From positions 124,001 through 188,000 of the forward strand of contig NZ_NOKT01000010.1 in assembly GCF_002237655.1 (NCBI RefSeq): a stretch of 64,000 nt of DNA, given 5' to 3'. Shown piece after piece: positions 26,391 through 35,880 of this stretch. How positions within the stretch are numbered: the stretch's first letter is position 1; each line of letters begins with the position of its first letter. The position numbers and the translations under genes are program-made. The DNA comes from Streptomyces sp. XY006. Lineage in GTDB: Bacteria > Actinomycetota > Actinomycetes > Streptomycetales > Streptomycetaceae. The notes below the pieces were generated by a model, which had not been told where the DNA came from, ran no database searches, and worked only from the letters and a program-made list of their open reading frames with translations.

Positions 26391-28439
26391 TCCAAACTGA
26401 CCGACGTGCCCAAACGGATCCTGATCGGGCGCGCACTGCGCAGCGACCGGCTGGGCGAAACGCTCCTGCCGAAGCGCATCGCACTCCCCGTCTTCGCCTC
26501 CGACCCGCTGTCCTCCGTGGCGTACGCGCCCGGCGAGGTGCTGCTGGTCCTGTCGATCGCGGGCGTGACGGCGTACCACTTCAGTCCGTGGATCGCGGTC
26601 GCGGTCGTCGTCCTGATGTTCACCGTCGTGGCCTCGTACCGGCAGAACGTGCACGCCTACCCCAGCGGCGGCGGCGACTACGAGGTGGCCAACACCAACC
26701 TCGGCCCCAAGGCGGGTCTCACGGTCGCCAGCGCTCTGCTCGTGGACTACGTCCTCACCGTCGCCGTCTCGATCTCCTCCGGCATCGAGAACCTCGGCTC
26801 CGCGGTCCCCTTCGTCGTCGAGCACAAGGTGGCCTGCGCGATCGGCGTCATCGTGCTGCTGACGCTGATGAACCTGCGCGGCGTGCGCGAGTCGGGCACC
26901 CTGTTCGCGATCCCCACCTACGTCTTCGTCGCCGGTGTCTTCACCATGCTCGCGTGGGGCGCCTTCCGCGCACTCGTCCTGGACGACACCATGCGGGCAC
27001 CGACCGCGGACTACGTCATCAAGCCCGAGCACCAGGGCCTGGCCGGGTTCGCCCTGGTCTTCCTGCTGCTGCGCGCGTTCTCCTCCGGCTGCGCCGCCCT
27101 CACCGGCGTCGAGGCGATCTCCAACGGCGTCCCGGCCTTCCGCAAGCCGAAGTCGAAGAACGCCGCGACCACCCTGGCGATGATGGGCCTGCTGGCCGTC
27201 ACCATGTTCTGCGGCATCATCGCGCTGGCCGCCGCCACCGATGTCCGCATGGCCGAGGACCCGGCCAAGGACCTCGTCCACAACGGCGTCCCGCTCGGCC
27301 CGGACTACGTCCAGAACCCGGTGATCTCCCAGGTCGCCGAGGCCGTCTTCGGCGCGGGCAGCTTCCTGTTCATCGTGCTGGCCGCGGCCACCGCGCTGGT
27401 GCTGTTCCTCGCCGCCAACACCGCCTACAACGGCTTCCCGCTGCTCGGCTCGATCCTCGCCCAGGACCGCTACCTGCCGCGTCAGCTGCACACCCGCGGC
27501 GACCGGCTGGCCTTCTCCAACGGCATCGTGCTCCTCGCCGGCGCCGCCGCCCTGCTGGTCGGGATCTACGGCGCCGACTCCACCCGCCTGATCCAGCTGT
27601 ACATCGTCGGCGTGTTCGTGTCGTTCACGCTCAGCCAGACCGGCATGGTCCGGCACTGGAACCGGCACCTGGCCACCGAGAAGGACCAGGCCAAGCGCCG
27701 CCACATGGTCCGCTCGCGCGCCATCAACGCCTTCGGCGCGTTCTTCACCGGCCTGGTGCTGGTGGTCGTCCTCGTCACCAAGTTCACCCACGGCGCCTGG
27801 GTCGCCCTGCTCGGCATGGTGATCTTCTTCGCGACGATGACGGCCATCCGCAAGCACTACGACCGCGTCGCCGCCGAGATCGCCGCCCCCGAGGGCCCGA
27901 GCGACGACAGCGTCCGGCCCTCCCGCGTCCACTCGGTCGTCCTGATCTCCAAGATCCACCGCCCGACGCTGCGCGCCCTGGCCTACGCCAAGCTGATGCG
28001 TTCGGACACGCTGGAGGCCCTCAGCGTCAACGTCGACCCGGCCGAGACCAAGGCGCTCCAGGAGGAGTGGAACCGGCGCGGCATCGACGTACCGCTGAAG
28101 GTCCTCGACTCGCCCTACCGCGAGATCACGCGCCCGATCATCGAGTACGTCAAGAGCCTGCGCAAGGAGTCGCCGCGCGACGCGGTCTCCGTGATCATCC
28201 CCGAGTACGTCGTCGGCCACTGGTACGAGCACCTGCTGCACAACCAGAGCGCCCTGCGGCTGAAGGGCCGGCTGCTGTTCACGCCCGGGATCATGGTGAC
28301 CTCCGTGCCGTACCAGCTGCAGTCCTCCGAGGCGGCCAAGCGGCGGGCCCGCAGGCAGCAGGAGTGGAACGCGCCCGGATCGGTGCGCCGCGGCCCCGCC
28401 CAGGTGCGGTCGAAGGAGAACACCGACCACAAGGCATGA
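26388..28439 (+). CDS. APC-family permease, KimA-like potassium transporter
   Basis: A 683-residue membrane protein with about twelve helices in residues 30-480 and a soluble C-terminal domain. Its start KRIALPVFASDPLSSVAYAP and the SGGGDYEV segment are typical of the KimA/YdaO branch of amino acid permease-like proteins. B. subtilis KimA is a potassium/proton symporter inhibited by c-di-AMP. The cytoplasmic C-terminal part (IPEYVVGHWYEHLLHNQ) is also KimA-like. The assignment is by family; older annotations say amino acid permease. Confidence 0.85.
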   Translation: MSKLTDVPKRILIGRALRSDRLGETLLPKRIALPVFASDPLSSVAYAPGEVLLVLSIAGVTAYHFSPWIAVAVVVLMFTVVASYRQNVHAYPSGGGDYEVANTNLGPKAGLTVASALLVDYVLTVAVSISSGIENLGSAVPFVVEHKVACAIGVIVLLTLMNLRGVRESGTLFAIPTYVFVAGVFTMLAWGAFRALVLDDTMRAPTADYVIKPEHQGLAGFALVFLLLRAFSSGCAALTGVEAISNGVPAFRKPKSKNAATTLAMMGLLAVTMFCGIIALAAATDVRMAEDPAKDLVHNGVPLGPDYVQNPVISQVAEAVFGAGSFLFIVLAAATALVLFLAANTAYNGFPLLGSILAQDRYLPRQLHTRGDRLAFSNGIVLLAGAAALLVGIYGADSTRLIQLYIVGVFVSFTLSQTGMVRHWNRHLATEKDQAKRRHMVRSRAINAFGAFFTGLVLVVVLVTKFTHGAWVALLGMVIFFATMTAIRKHYDRVAAEIAAPEGPSDDSVRPSRVHSVVLISKIHRPTLRALAYAKLMRSDTLEALSVNVDPAETKALQEEWNRRGIDVPLKVLDSPYREITRPIIEYVKSLRKESPRDAVSVIIPEYVVGHWYEHLLHNQSALRLKGRLLFTPGIMVTSVPYQLQSSEAAKRRARRQQEWNAPGSVRRGPAQVRSKENTDHKA

Positions 28440-28560
28440 GCCGACGGCTCGTGTGAATCGGCCGGGCGGCAGCCACGTAGACTGGTGGGCTGTTGTCCGG
28501 CCGCTTCGCTGCGGCCGTTCGGCCGGCCTTTCCCTTCACGCGTTTTGGAGTCACCCCGCC

Positions 28561-29889
28561 ATGCAGGCAGAACCGAGGAAGTCGCTGGTGGGGGAGGAGT
28601 ACGAGGTCGAGGTCGGCCCCGTCGCCCACGGCGGCCACTGCATCGCCCGTACGTCCGAGGGCCAGGTGCTGTTCGTCCGGCACGCCCTGCCCGGTGAGCG
28701 GGTCGTGGCCCGGGTGACCGAGGGCGAGGAGGGCGCGCGCTTCCTGCGGGCCGACGCGGTGCGCGTGCTCGACGCCTCCAAGGACCGGATCGACGAGCCC
28801 TGCCCGTACGCCGGGCCGGGCCGCTGCGGCGGCTGCGACTGGCAGCACGCCAAGCCCGGAGCGCAGCGGCGCCTGAAGGCCGACGTGATCGCCGAGCAGC
28901 TGCAGCGGCTCGCCGGGCTCACCCCGGAGGAGGCCGGCTGGGACGGCACGGTCGTACCCGCCGAGGGCGACAAGGTGCCCGCGGGCCAGGTCCCGGCCTG
29001 GCGCACACGGGTCCAGTACGCCGTCACGGCCGACGGGCGGGCCGGTCTGCGCCGGCACCGGTCGCACGAGGTCGAGCCGATCGACCACTGCATGATCGCC
29101 GCGGAGGGCGTCAGCGAGCTCGGCATCGAGAAGCGCGACTGGACCGGCATGGACTCCGTCGAGGCGATCGCGGCGACCGGCTCCCAGGACCGGCAGGTGA
29201 TCCTCACGCCGAAGCCGGGCGCGCGTCTGCCGCTGGTCGAGCTGGACCGCCCGGTGTCCGTGCTGCGCGTCGACGAGCGCTCCGGCGGCGTCCACCGCGT
29301 CCACGGCCGCCCGTTCGTCCGCGAGCGCGCGGACGGCCGGACCCACCGCGTGGCCAACGGCGGCTTCTGGCAGGTCCACCCCATGGCGGCGGACACCCTG
29401 GTGAAGGCGGTAATGCAGGGCCTGCTGCCGCGCAAGGGCGACATGGCCCTCGACCTCTACTGCGGCGTCGGCCTCTTCGCGGGCGCCCTCGCCGACCGGG
29501 TCGGCGACCAGGGCGCGGTGCTCGGCATCGAGTCCGGCAAGCGCGCGGTGGAGGACGCCCGCCACAACCTCGCCGAGTTCGAGCGGGTGCGGATCGAGCA
29601 GGGCAAGGTCGAGAGCGTGCTGCCGCGGACCGGCATCACCGAGGTCGACCTGATCGTCCTGGACCCGCCGCGGGCGGGAGCCGGCCGCAAGACGGTCCAG
29701 CACCTGTCGTCGCTGGGAGCCCGCCGGATCGCGTACGTGGCCTGCGACCCGGCCGCGCTGGCGCGGGACCTGGCGTACTTCCGCGACGGCGGCTACCGGG
29801 TGCGGACGCTGCGGGCGTTCGATCTGTTCCCGATGACGCATCACGTGGAGTGCGTGGCGATTCTGGAGCCTGCCTCCAAGGGTGCCTGA
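28561..29889 (+). CDS. TRAM-domain RNA (uracil-C5-)methyltransferase, RumA/TrmA family
   Basis: A 442-residue class I SAM-dependent methyltransferase. An N-terminal TRAM domain (residues about 5-65) is followed by four cysteines, CPYAG...CGGC and a later Cys, like the [4Fe-4S] site of RlmD. The SAM motif is LDLYCGVGLFAG, and the catalytic Cys is in YVACDPAALARD after LDPPRAG. It should methylate C5 of a uracil in 23S rRNA or tRNA. The ATG follows GGAG; TAGACT at 28478 may be the -10 box. Confidence 0.92.
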   Translation: MQAEPRKSLVGEEYEVEVGPVAHGGHCIARTSEGQVLFVRHALPGERVVARVTEGEEGARFLRADAVRVLDASKDRIDEPCPYAGPGRCGGCDWQHAKPGAQRRLKADVIAEQLQRLAGLTPEEAGWDGTVVPAEGDKVPAGQVPAWRTRVQYAVTADGRAGLRRHRSHEVEPIDHCMIAAEGVSELGIEKRDWTGMDSVEAIAATGSQDRQVILTPKPGARLPLVELDRPVSVLRVDERSGGVHRVHGRPFVRERADGRTHRVANGGFWQVHPMAADTLVKAVMQGLLPRKGDMALDLYCGVGLFAGALADRVGDQGAVLGIESGKRAVEDARHNLAEFERVRIEQGKVESVLPRTGITEVDLIVLDPPRAGAGRKTVQHLSSLGARRIAYVACDPAALARDLAYFRDGGYRVRTLRAFDLFPMTHHVECVAILEPASKGA

Positions 29890-29932
29890 CCTGCTGGTTC
29901 CGCAAGCGCGGGCAGGAAAGGACTTTGGAGCG

Positions 29933-32900
29933 CTACGGGCCCACGTGGACGTAGCAGGCCCAGTTCAGGCGTGCGGCGTGTGCGGGGTCCCGGCGGAGTC
30001 GCTGGACGGCGTCGTGGAGAGCCCGGGCACTGCCGCCCGCGCCCTGGTCCGAGGTTCTCAGGGCCCGGTAGAAATCGCGGGTGATGTCAGGGGCCGGGCC
30101 GTCGGCGAGGCTCCAGAGGGTGCCGACGACGTGCTGGAAGCCGGCGAGTTGGAAAGCGGCGGCCAGGTGGATCGCCTCGTCGGCGAGGGCGCTGGTGCCT
30201 CGGGCGGTGTGGCACGCGGAGAGGAAGGCGAGTTCCGCACCGGAGAGGTCCTGTTCGGCGATGGTCGTCACCGAGAGGGGGCCGTCGTGCAGGACCAGAT
30301 GACTGGCGGCGGGGTCGTCCGGGTCGTGCATGCCGTGGCAGGCGAAGTGGACCCATGGGTGCGAGGGCAGGGCGGACAGGACGGCGGGCATGACAGCCTG
30401 CTCCTCGGCCCGCAGGGTGTGCCCGTCGCCGAAGAGTTCGCCCAGCACGGACAGTTCGCTGCGGACGCCGGGCAGGGCAGCCGGGGGCGCGGAGGTTCCG
30501 TCGTTTCCCGGTACGTCGGCCACCCCTACCGCGAGCAACTGCGGCCGCCGGGACGGGCGGTGCGCTCTGGCCCTGACGAGTGAGTCCAGGGTGGGGGTAT
30601 AGGAGGAGATCACCCGGTCGATGACCCGCGAGCCGTTCGTCCCGGCGGCGTGCAAGGGGAGAAGGGCCAGGGGGCCGGTGGGGCACCACCACATGCGGGG
30701 CATCACCGCACGCGGCTGGTCCAGGCCCAGTTCGGCGAGGACGGGCTCGGCGATGTCCTCCCAGAGCCGGTGCAGTGTGTCCGTGATCCGGGTTCCCAGA
30801 GCGTGGGCCTCGATGGGGCCGAGAGCGAGCCCGGGCTCGTTCAGCCGGCTGACGGCGTCGAGGAAGCCGGCGGCGCTGCGCTCGATGTCCTCGGCGGTGA
30901 CGCCGGGCAACTCGACCAGCCTGACCGGGTCTTCGCCCGGGGTGGAGGTGAGCAGGAGGGCGTCACAGCGGTGGCTGCTGATGTTGATGATCGCGACCGG
31001 GCCGTCGTCGGCGGCGCGGTGCAGATCCTCGAAGGACAGCGGCTCCAGGAAGTCGGCGAAGCCGGGGAGACCGCGGATCCGGGCCAGGACGTCGTCGAAC
31101 CGTTCGCTGAGCCCCCAGCGCCGCGAACCGCCCCCGGGCACTTCGGTGTGATTGCCGTCCGGACCGGGCCCACCGCCTTCCAGCTCGGCGCAGATCGCGT
31201 CGAACTCCTCGGCCAGCAGGCGATGCCTGGCACGCAGCGCGTTCCGGTCGGCGCGGGTCTGCATCAGTTGGGACCAGATCACCGAGCGCCCCTGCTCCAA
31301 CAGCCGGACGGCGCCGCGCAGGTCGTCCGCGGCGATCGCGGCCGCTGCGGCATCGCTGGCCAGCAAGGGCAGTTGCGCGATCTGCGCCAGCCGCGACGTC
31401 CGGGGGATGCCTCGGTCCGCCAGCCGGGGCAGCAACTGCTCGATCGCCGTGCGGTAGTCGGCGAGCGCGCCCCTGGTGTCGCCGGTCAGCATGCCCAGTC
31501 TGCCCGAGTGGAAGGCCGAGAACAGGCGGGTTCGCGTCGAGGCGTTCACGCTCGCGGTGGAGGCCCGGAAGGACGCCAGGGCAGTGTGGACGTCCTCGGC
31601 CGGACCGCCGCCCTTGGACCATCGCCTCAGGAGGGTTGCTCCCAGCTCCGACTGCAGGTGCGCGAGCTGGGGGTCGCCGGGACTGCGGGCGGCGAGATCC
31701 CGTGCCGTCCGGCGGAGGATGAGCACCGAGGCGTCGAGGTCGTCCCGGTCGCCGCTGTCGCGCAGAGCCACGGCGAGTTTGAGCCGCATGACGGGGTGGT
31801 CCACGTGGGTGGACGGGGTGGCGGAGATCGCCGTGCGGAGGGCCGTGATCGCACGGTCCAGGTCCTCTCGCTGGTCGAGGGCGTGGTAGCGGGCGTGCAG
31901 GGCGGCGGCCAGGTGGGTCAGCGCGCGGCCGGTCTCCGGGCCGGGCGGCGCGCTGTCCACTGCCTTGTGGCCGGCGGCGATCGCCTGGTCGATGTCCCCG
32001 CGGCGGCGCAGCGTGACGAACCGGGCGAGCAGGAGGCCGCTGAGGACGGCCGGCGCCGTGTGCTCGGGGGCACCCAGGCGGTCGGCAAGGCCGACAGCGG
32101 CCTCGGCCGCCTCGATCGCGGCGGTGAGGTCCTCCAGGTCGCCCACGGTCTCGAACCGGATCCGCAGGACGAACGCGAGGGCGGCCAGGCGGTCGACACG
32201 GACGGGAGCGTCGTCGGGAGTGGCGGCCAGTGCCGCGGAGGCGGAGTCGAACGCGTCGGCGAGATCGGCCGGCTCGGCCCTGAGACGAAAGCGGTGGAAC
32301 AGCGCGGCGGACTCCGTGGACAGGGCTGGGGCATGGCCGGGGAGCGCGGCGAGCGCGTCCCGGGAGAGCCGCAGCGCCGCCTCCACATCCGCCGAGTCGC
32401 CGCATCGGATGAACTGGCCGAGCAGACTCCTGGCGAGCGTCACGAGGACATCCGGTTCCGGCGGTTCGAGGCCCAACCCGGTAGGTCCATCCGGGGGTTG
32501 ACCGCTCAGGGCCGACGCGTAGCGCTGTCGCAAGGCATCCGTGTTCCGGTGCAGCGCCGCGCGTTGCGGATGCTCCGGTGGCGCGAGCCGCTCGCCTGCG
32601 GCCGTGGCGGCCAGAGCGGCCTTCAGGTCGTCCAGGTCGCCGGTGGCGGCGTGGCGGGCGAGCAGCATGTTCCCGAGGCTGCCCAGCACTCCGGGCAGGA
32701 CCGGGTGCTCGCCGGGCATGATCCCGGTCTCGCGAGCGACCGCGTCGATGGCCTCGTTCAGATATCTCTCGACCCGGGTGTACTGGTACCGCTTCCACAG
32801 CAGGACCCCGAGCTGGAACCACTGACCGGCCTCGGGAAGGACCTCTTTCACCATCGCCCGTCGGGCGCCGATCGCCCGGTCGAGGTCGGCGACGTCGTGG

Positions 32901-33559
32901 TGGTGGTCGAACAGGGCGTCCAGCACTGTCGCGAGGCCGTCCCACATCCGCGGCCTCTCCGGATTCCCTTCGGCCGCGCCGGCCGCCTGGTCCATGTGGT
33001 GGGCGGCCACTTTGAGCAGGTCGGGTTCGCCGAGGACCTCGGCCAGTTCCCTCCAGGAACTGCCCAGGTTGCCCCGGATCGCAGGCTGCTCCTCCTCGGG
33101 AGCGGACTCCAGCGCGGCCTCCCACAAGGAGATGGCGGTGCCCGAGAGCTTGGCGTCCTTGGTCCGTCCGCATGCCTGGAGCAGGACCATGCCCATCGCG
33201 CTCAGCAGCGTGTGCCGTTCCGGCACAGGGGGAGGTGCGTCGGCGAACGCCTCGGCGAGGTCTTCGGGAACGACCTGCGGAGCGATCGCGTGCAGGAGCC
33301 CGAACACGGACAGCCAGGCGTGATGGTCCAAGGGGGTCTGTTCCTCGCCGAGAGCCTGGAGACGGGTGCCGAGCAGGGCACCCACCAGGAGGGCGAGTTC
33401 CACGTCGTCCTCGGTCACGGAATCCTGGTACAGCCGCTCGCTGATCTCGTGGATCAGCGCGCCCGCGGCCCACAACGGCGCTGCCGCGAGCGCGGTCCGG
33501 GGGTCGTTCGTGCCGGAGTACGCCCGGATGTGGTGAAGCACCAGACCGACGAGGTCCAC
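29933..33559 (-). CDS. TPR-CHAT domain protein (caspase-like protease)
   Basis: A 1208-residue protein. Residues about 30-860 are helical repeats of TPR type with many LAxxLxxRF and D-LDxAI units. The C-terminal 300 residues are a CHAT domain: VHFACHG supplies the catalytic His (about 1075) and AFLSACHTARG the catalytic Cys (about 1116); WSLADGPAPD follows. CHAT proteases are death-like effectors in bacterial conflict systems. The start is a GTG, with only a weak ribosome site. Two genes diverge from it 148 bases away. Confidence 0.88.
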   Translation of the reverse strand: MDLVGLVLHHIRAYSGTNDPRTALAAAPLWAAGALIHEISERLYQDSVTEDDVELALLVGALLGTRLQALGEEQTPLDHHAWLSVFGLLHAIAPQVVPEDLAEAFADAPPPVPERHTLLSAMGMVLLQACGRTKDAKLSGTAISLWEAALESAPEEEQPAIRGNLGSSWRELAEVLGEPDLLKVAAHHMDQAAGAAEGNPERPRMWDGLATVLDALFDHHHDVADLDRAIGARRAMVKEVLPEAGQWFQLGVLLWKRYQYTRVERYLNEAIDAVARETGIMPGEHPVLPGVLGSLGNMLLARHAATGDLDDLKAALAATAAGERLAPPEHPQRAALHRNTDALRQRYASALSGQPPDGPTGLGLEPPEPDVLVTLARSLLGQFIRCGDSADVEAALRLSRDALAALPGHAPALSTESAALFHRFRLRAEPADLADAFDSASAALAATPDDAPVRVDRLAALAFVLRIRFETVGDLEDLTAAIEAAEAAVGLADRLGAPEHTAPAVLSGLLLARFVTLRRRGDIDQAIAAGHKAVDSAPPGPETGRALTHLAAALHARYHALDQREDLDRAITALRTAISATPSTHVDHPVMRLKLAVALRDSGDRDDLDASVLILRRTARDLAARSPGDPQLAHLQSELGATLLRRWSKGGGPAEDVHTALASFRASTASVNASTRTRLFSAFHSGRLGMLTGDTRGALADYRTAIEQLLPRLADRGIPRTSRLAQIAQLPLLASDAAAAAIAADDLRGAVRLLEQGRSVIWSQLMQTRADRNALRARHRLLAEEFDAICAELEGGGPGPDGNHTEVPGGGSRRWGLSERFDDVLARIRGLPGFADFLEPLSFEDLHRAADDGPVAIINISSHRCDALLLTSTPGEDPVRLVELPGVTAEDIERSAAGFLDAVSRLNEPGLALGPIEAHALGTRITDTLHRLWEDIAEPVLAELGLDQPRAVMPRMWWCPTGPLALLPLHAAGTNGSRVIDRVISSYTPTLDSLVRARAHRPSRRPQLLAVGVADVPGNDGTSAPPAALPGVRSELSVLGELFGDGHTLRAEEQAVMPAVLSALPSHPWVHFACHGMHDPDDPAASHLVLHDGPLSVTTIAEQDLSGAELAFLSACHTARGTSALADEAIHLAAAFQLAGFQHVVGTLWSLADGPAPDITRDFYRALRTSDQGAGGSARALHDAVQRLRRDPAHAARLNWACYVHVGP

Positions 33560-33706
33560 CGCACCATCGCTCGGTGAACCCTGCGCGGATTCCTCGATCC
33601 CCTTCAGCGGTCCCCCCTCTCGCGCGGCTGCGTCGTCCGGCCCAGGCTAGGGGGTGGAAGGGTTTTCGGGGCAATTGCCCTCCGTGGGAAGGGATTTGGT
33701 GGGACC

Positions 33707-34114
33707 ATGCTCCGGCTGGGGACGGGGAGGGTCGGGGTGTCGGGCAGGGACGCGGCGGGTCTGGCGTATGTGTGCGCCCATTTCGAGGAGTTGCGGGAGC
33801 TGCTCGGCGACGACGGCACCGATCCGACGACGCCCTTGGCGCGGTTGCGGGCGGTCTGCGGTGCCGACGCGACGCAGGCCGCACGGCTGTTGGCCGAGGT
33901 CGACGCGGCGCTCAGGGCCGCGACCGACGGCTTCGTGAGCATCCACGGTGCCGGTCAGGGCCGTGCCCGGGAACCGAGCGGTCTGGAGCCGCTGCAGATC
34001 GTCTTCCGCTGTCCACTGCGGCAGTGCACGGGGCGGCACGGCAGCGAGGTGGCCGTCGCCCGGCCGGTCTGCTCGATCAGCCGTCGGGAACTCATCCGGG
34101 AACGGCTGGTCTGA
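33707..34114 (+). CDS. Small Cys/His-containing protein beside the CHAT gene
   Basis: A 135-residue protein that I cannot assign to a family. The N-terminal half is helical (AGLAYVCAHFEELRELL, AARLLAEVDAAL). The C-terminal half has FRCPLRQCTGRHG and PVCSISRREL, giving three Cys and one His that could bind a metal. The ATG has GGTGGG upstream. It is divergent from the CHAT gene and one base before the membrane protein start, so all three may act together. Confidence 0.7.
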   Translation: MLRLGTGRVGVSGRDAAGLAYVCAHFEELRELLGDDGTDPTTPLARLRAVCGADATQAARLLAEVDAALRAATDGFVSIHGAGQGRAREPSGLEPLQIVFRCPLRQCTGRHGSEVAVARPVCSISRRELIRERLV

Positions 34115-34115
34115 A

Positions 34116-35060
34116 GTGGGCGGGTTGTGGGGCGAGCTGGGCAAGAAGCTTGCCGACCGGTGGCTGTCCCTGCTGGTCCTGCCGGGGGTGCTCTACCTCG
34201 CCACGGCCGCTGCCGCGCACACCCTGGGGCAGCGGCACGCCCTGGACGCCGCAAGGCTGATCCAGGAGGTGACGACCGTCGCCAAGCAGCCGGCCGTGAC
34301 CGGGGTCGGCGGGCAGATCGTGCTGGTGGGAGCGATTCTGATCGCCTCGGCCGCGGCCGGGATCGTCGCCGAGGCAGCGGGTGCGCTGGTCGAACGCCTG
34401 GTTCTGGCAGTCGGCTGGAAGGAGTGGCCGCTCGGGCTGCCGGTGCCGGCCGGCTGGTGGGTACGGCGCAGGCAGCGTCGCTGGGACGACGCCCACAGGG
34501 TCTACCACGAGCAGCGACGGCTCACCCTCGCGCCCGACCCTGCCGACCGGCCCGATCCCGCGGTGGGGCGCGCAGCTCTCGCACGGCGCACCCGCATCGC
34601 CCTGGAACGGCCCGAGCGGCCGACCTGGAGTGGGGACCGCGTCCAGGCCGTCGCGCTGCGCCTGGACCGGGACCACAGCCTGGACCTCGCCACCCTGTGG
34701 CCCTACCTCGAACCCGTCCTTCCCGAGGCGCTGGGCGCCCGGATCTCCGAGGCCCGAGCCGCGCTGGCCCGCGCCACGACCCTGGCCGGCTGGGCCGTGC
34801 TGTACGCACCGCTCGCTTGGTGGTGGTGGCCGGCCGCCCCGGTGGCCCTGGTCCTGGCGGCGACCGCCAGGCACCGCACCCGCAGTTGTGCGGACACCTA
34901 CGCTCGGCTCCTCGACGTGGCCGCCCGCCTCCACCTCCCCGACCTGGCTGCTCAGCTCGGGTTCGACCACGCCGGCCCCCTCACCCCCGACCTCGGCGCC
35001 CGCCTCACCCACCACCTCCGCAGCGAGCCTCTGCCTCCTCCTGCCTCGGCAGACGGCTGA
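34116..35060 (+). CDS. Membrane protein linked to the CHAT locus
   Basis: A 314-residue protein of unknown family. Hydrophobic segments are at about residues 15-35, 60-90 and 230-260, the last with four Trp in a row. Between them is a basic region with WWVRRRQRRWDD. GTG 34116 starts one base after the preceding stop, so translation is coupled. A membrane partner for the CHAT protein is a reasonable guess. Confidence 0.72.
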   Translation: MGGLWGELGKKLADRWLSLLVLPGVLYLATAAAAHTLGQRHALDAARLIQEVTTVAKQPAVTGVGGQIVLVGAILIASAAAGIVAEAAGALVERLVLAVGWKEWPLGLPVPAGWWVRRRQRRWDDAHRVYHEQRRLTLAPDPADRPDPAVGRAALARRTRIALERPERPTWSGDRVQAVALRLDRDHSLDLATLWPYLEPVLPEALGARISEARAALARATTLAGWAVLYAPLAWWWWPAAPVALVLAATARHRTRSCADTYARLLDVAARLHLPDLAAQLGFDHAGPLTPDLGARLTHHLRSEPLPPPASADG

Positions 35061-35171
35061 CAGGCGCTGCCACGCCGGGGCAGTCATCCGGGTCGGCCGG
35101 GGTGGCGAGATGGGCGTCGGGATGCGGGTGCCGCGTCCCGGGGCGGTGTGGCCGGGGCCGTGGCGTCGGGT

Positions 35172-35753
35172 CTACAGGCTGCGTACCACGCGGGCGGGGT
35201 TGCCCAGGGCGACGACCCCGGCGGGCACATCCTTGGTGACGACCGCGCCGGCACCGATCACGGAGTCGGCGCCGATGGTCACCCCCGGGCACACGATCAC
35301 CCCGCCGCCGAGCCAGACGTTGTCGCCGATGGTGATCGGCCGGGCCGCCTCCAGCTTGTCGCGGCGGGGCCCCGGTTCCAGGGGGTGGGTGGGGGTGAGC
35401 AACTGGACGTTCGGTCCGATCTGGCAGTCCTCGCCGATCGTGATGGCGGCGACGTCCAGGGCGGTGAGGTTGAAGTTGACGAAGGTCCGGGCGCCGATGG
35501 TGATGTTGCTGCCGTAGTCGACGTACAGCGGCGGGCGGACGTGCGCCCCGGCCGCGACGGAGCCGAGCAGTTCGGCCAGCACCGGCTGGGCCGCCTCGGC
35601 GTCCTCGGCGTACACGGCCTGGTAGCGGGCGGCCAGACGGACGGCCCGCTGCTGCCGGTGGGCGATCTCCGGGTCGTCGGCGATGTACAGATCGCCGGCC
35701 TCCATGCGCTCCAGGTTGGTGCGCGGGTCGTTCGCGAAGTGGTCCGTCGGCAT
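35172..35753 (-). CDS. Sugar O-acetyltransferase, maltose/galactoside acetyltransferase type
   Basis: A 193-residue left-handed beta-helix enzyme. The N-terminal Mac domain (RMEAGDLYIADDPEI) precedes hexapeptide repeats: GSNITIGARTFVN, TIGEDCQIGPNV, TIGDNVWLGGGVIV, TIGADSVIGAGAVV. LLTPTHPL carries the catalytic His. It transfers acetyl from acetyl-CoA to a sugar hydroxyl. It stands alone, convergent with the preceding membrane protein gene. Confidence 0.93.
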   Translation of the reverse strand: MPTDHFANDPRTNLERMEAGDLYIADDPEIAHRQQRAVRLAARYQAVYAEDAEAAQPVLAELLGSVAAGAHVRPPLYVDYGSNITIGARTFVNFNLTALDVAAITIGEDCQIGPNVQLLTPTHPLEPGPRRDKLEAARPITIGDNVWLGGGVIVCPGVTIGADSVIGAGAVVTKDVPAGVVALGNPARVVRSL

Positions 35754-35880
35754 GCGGGGAGCGTAATCGGTGCAGTGTATGAACGTGCGTTCACCGGGCG
35801 GTGCCTACTTCCGCCACCGCGCCTGACACGATTTCCCTGGCGCACCGTTCGGAGTGCGCGGCGACACGGAGGTGCAGACG

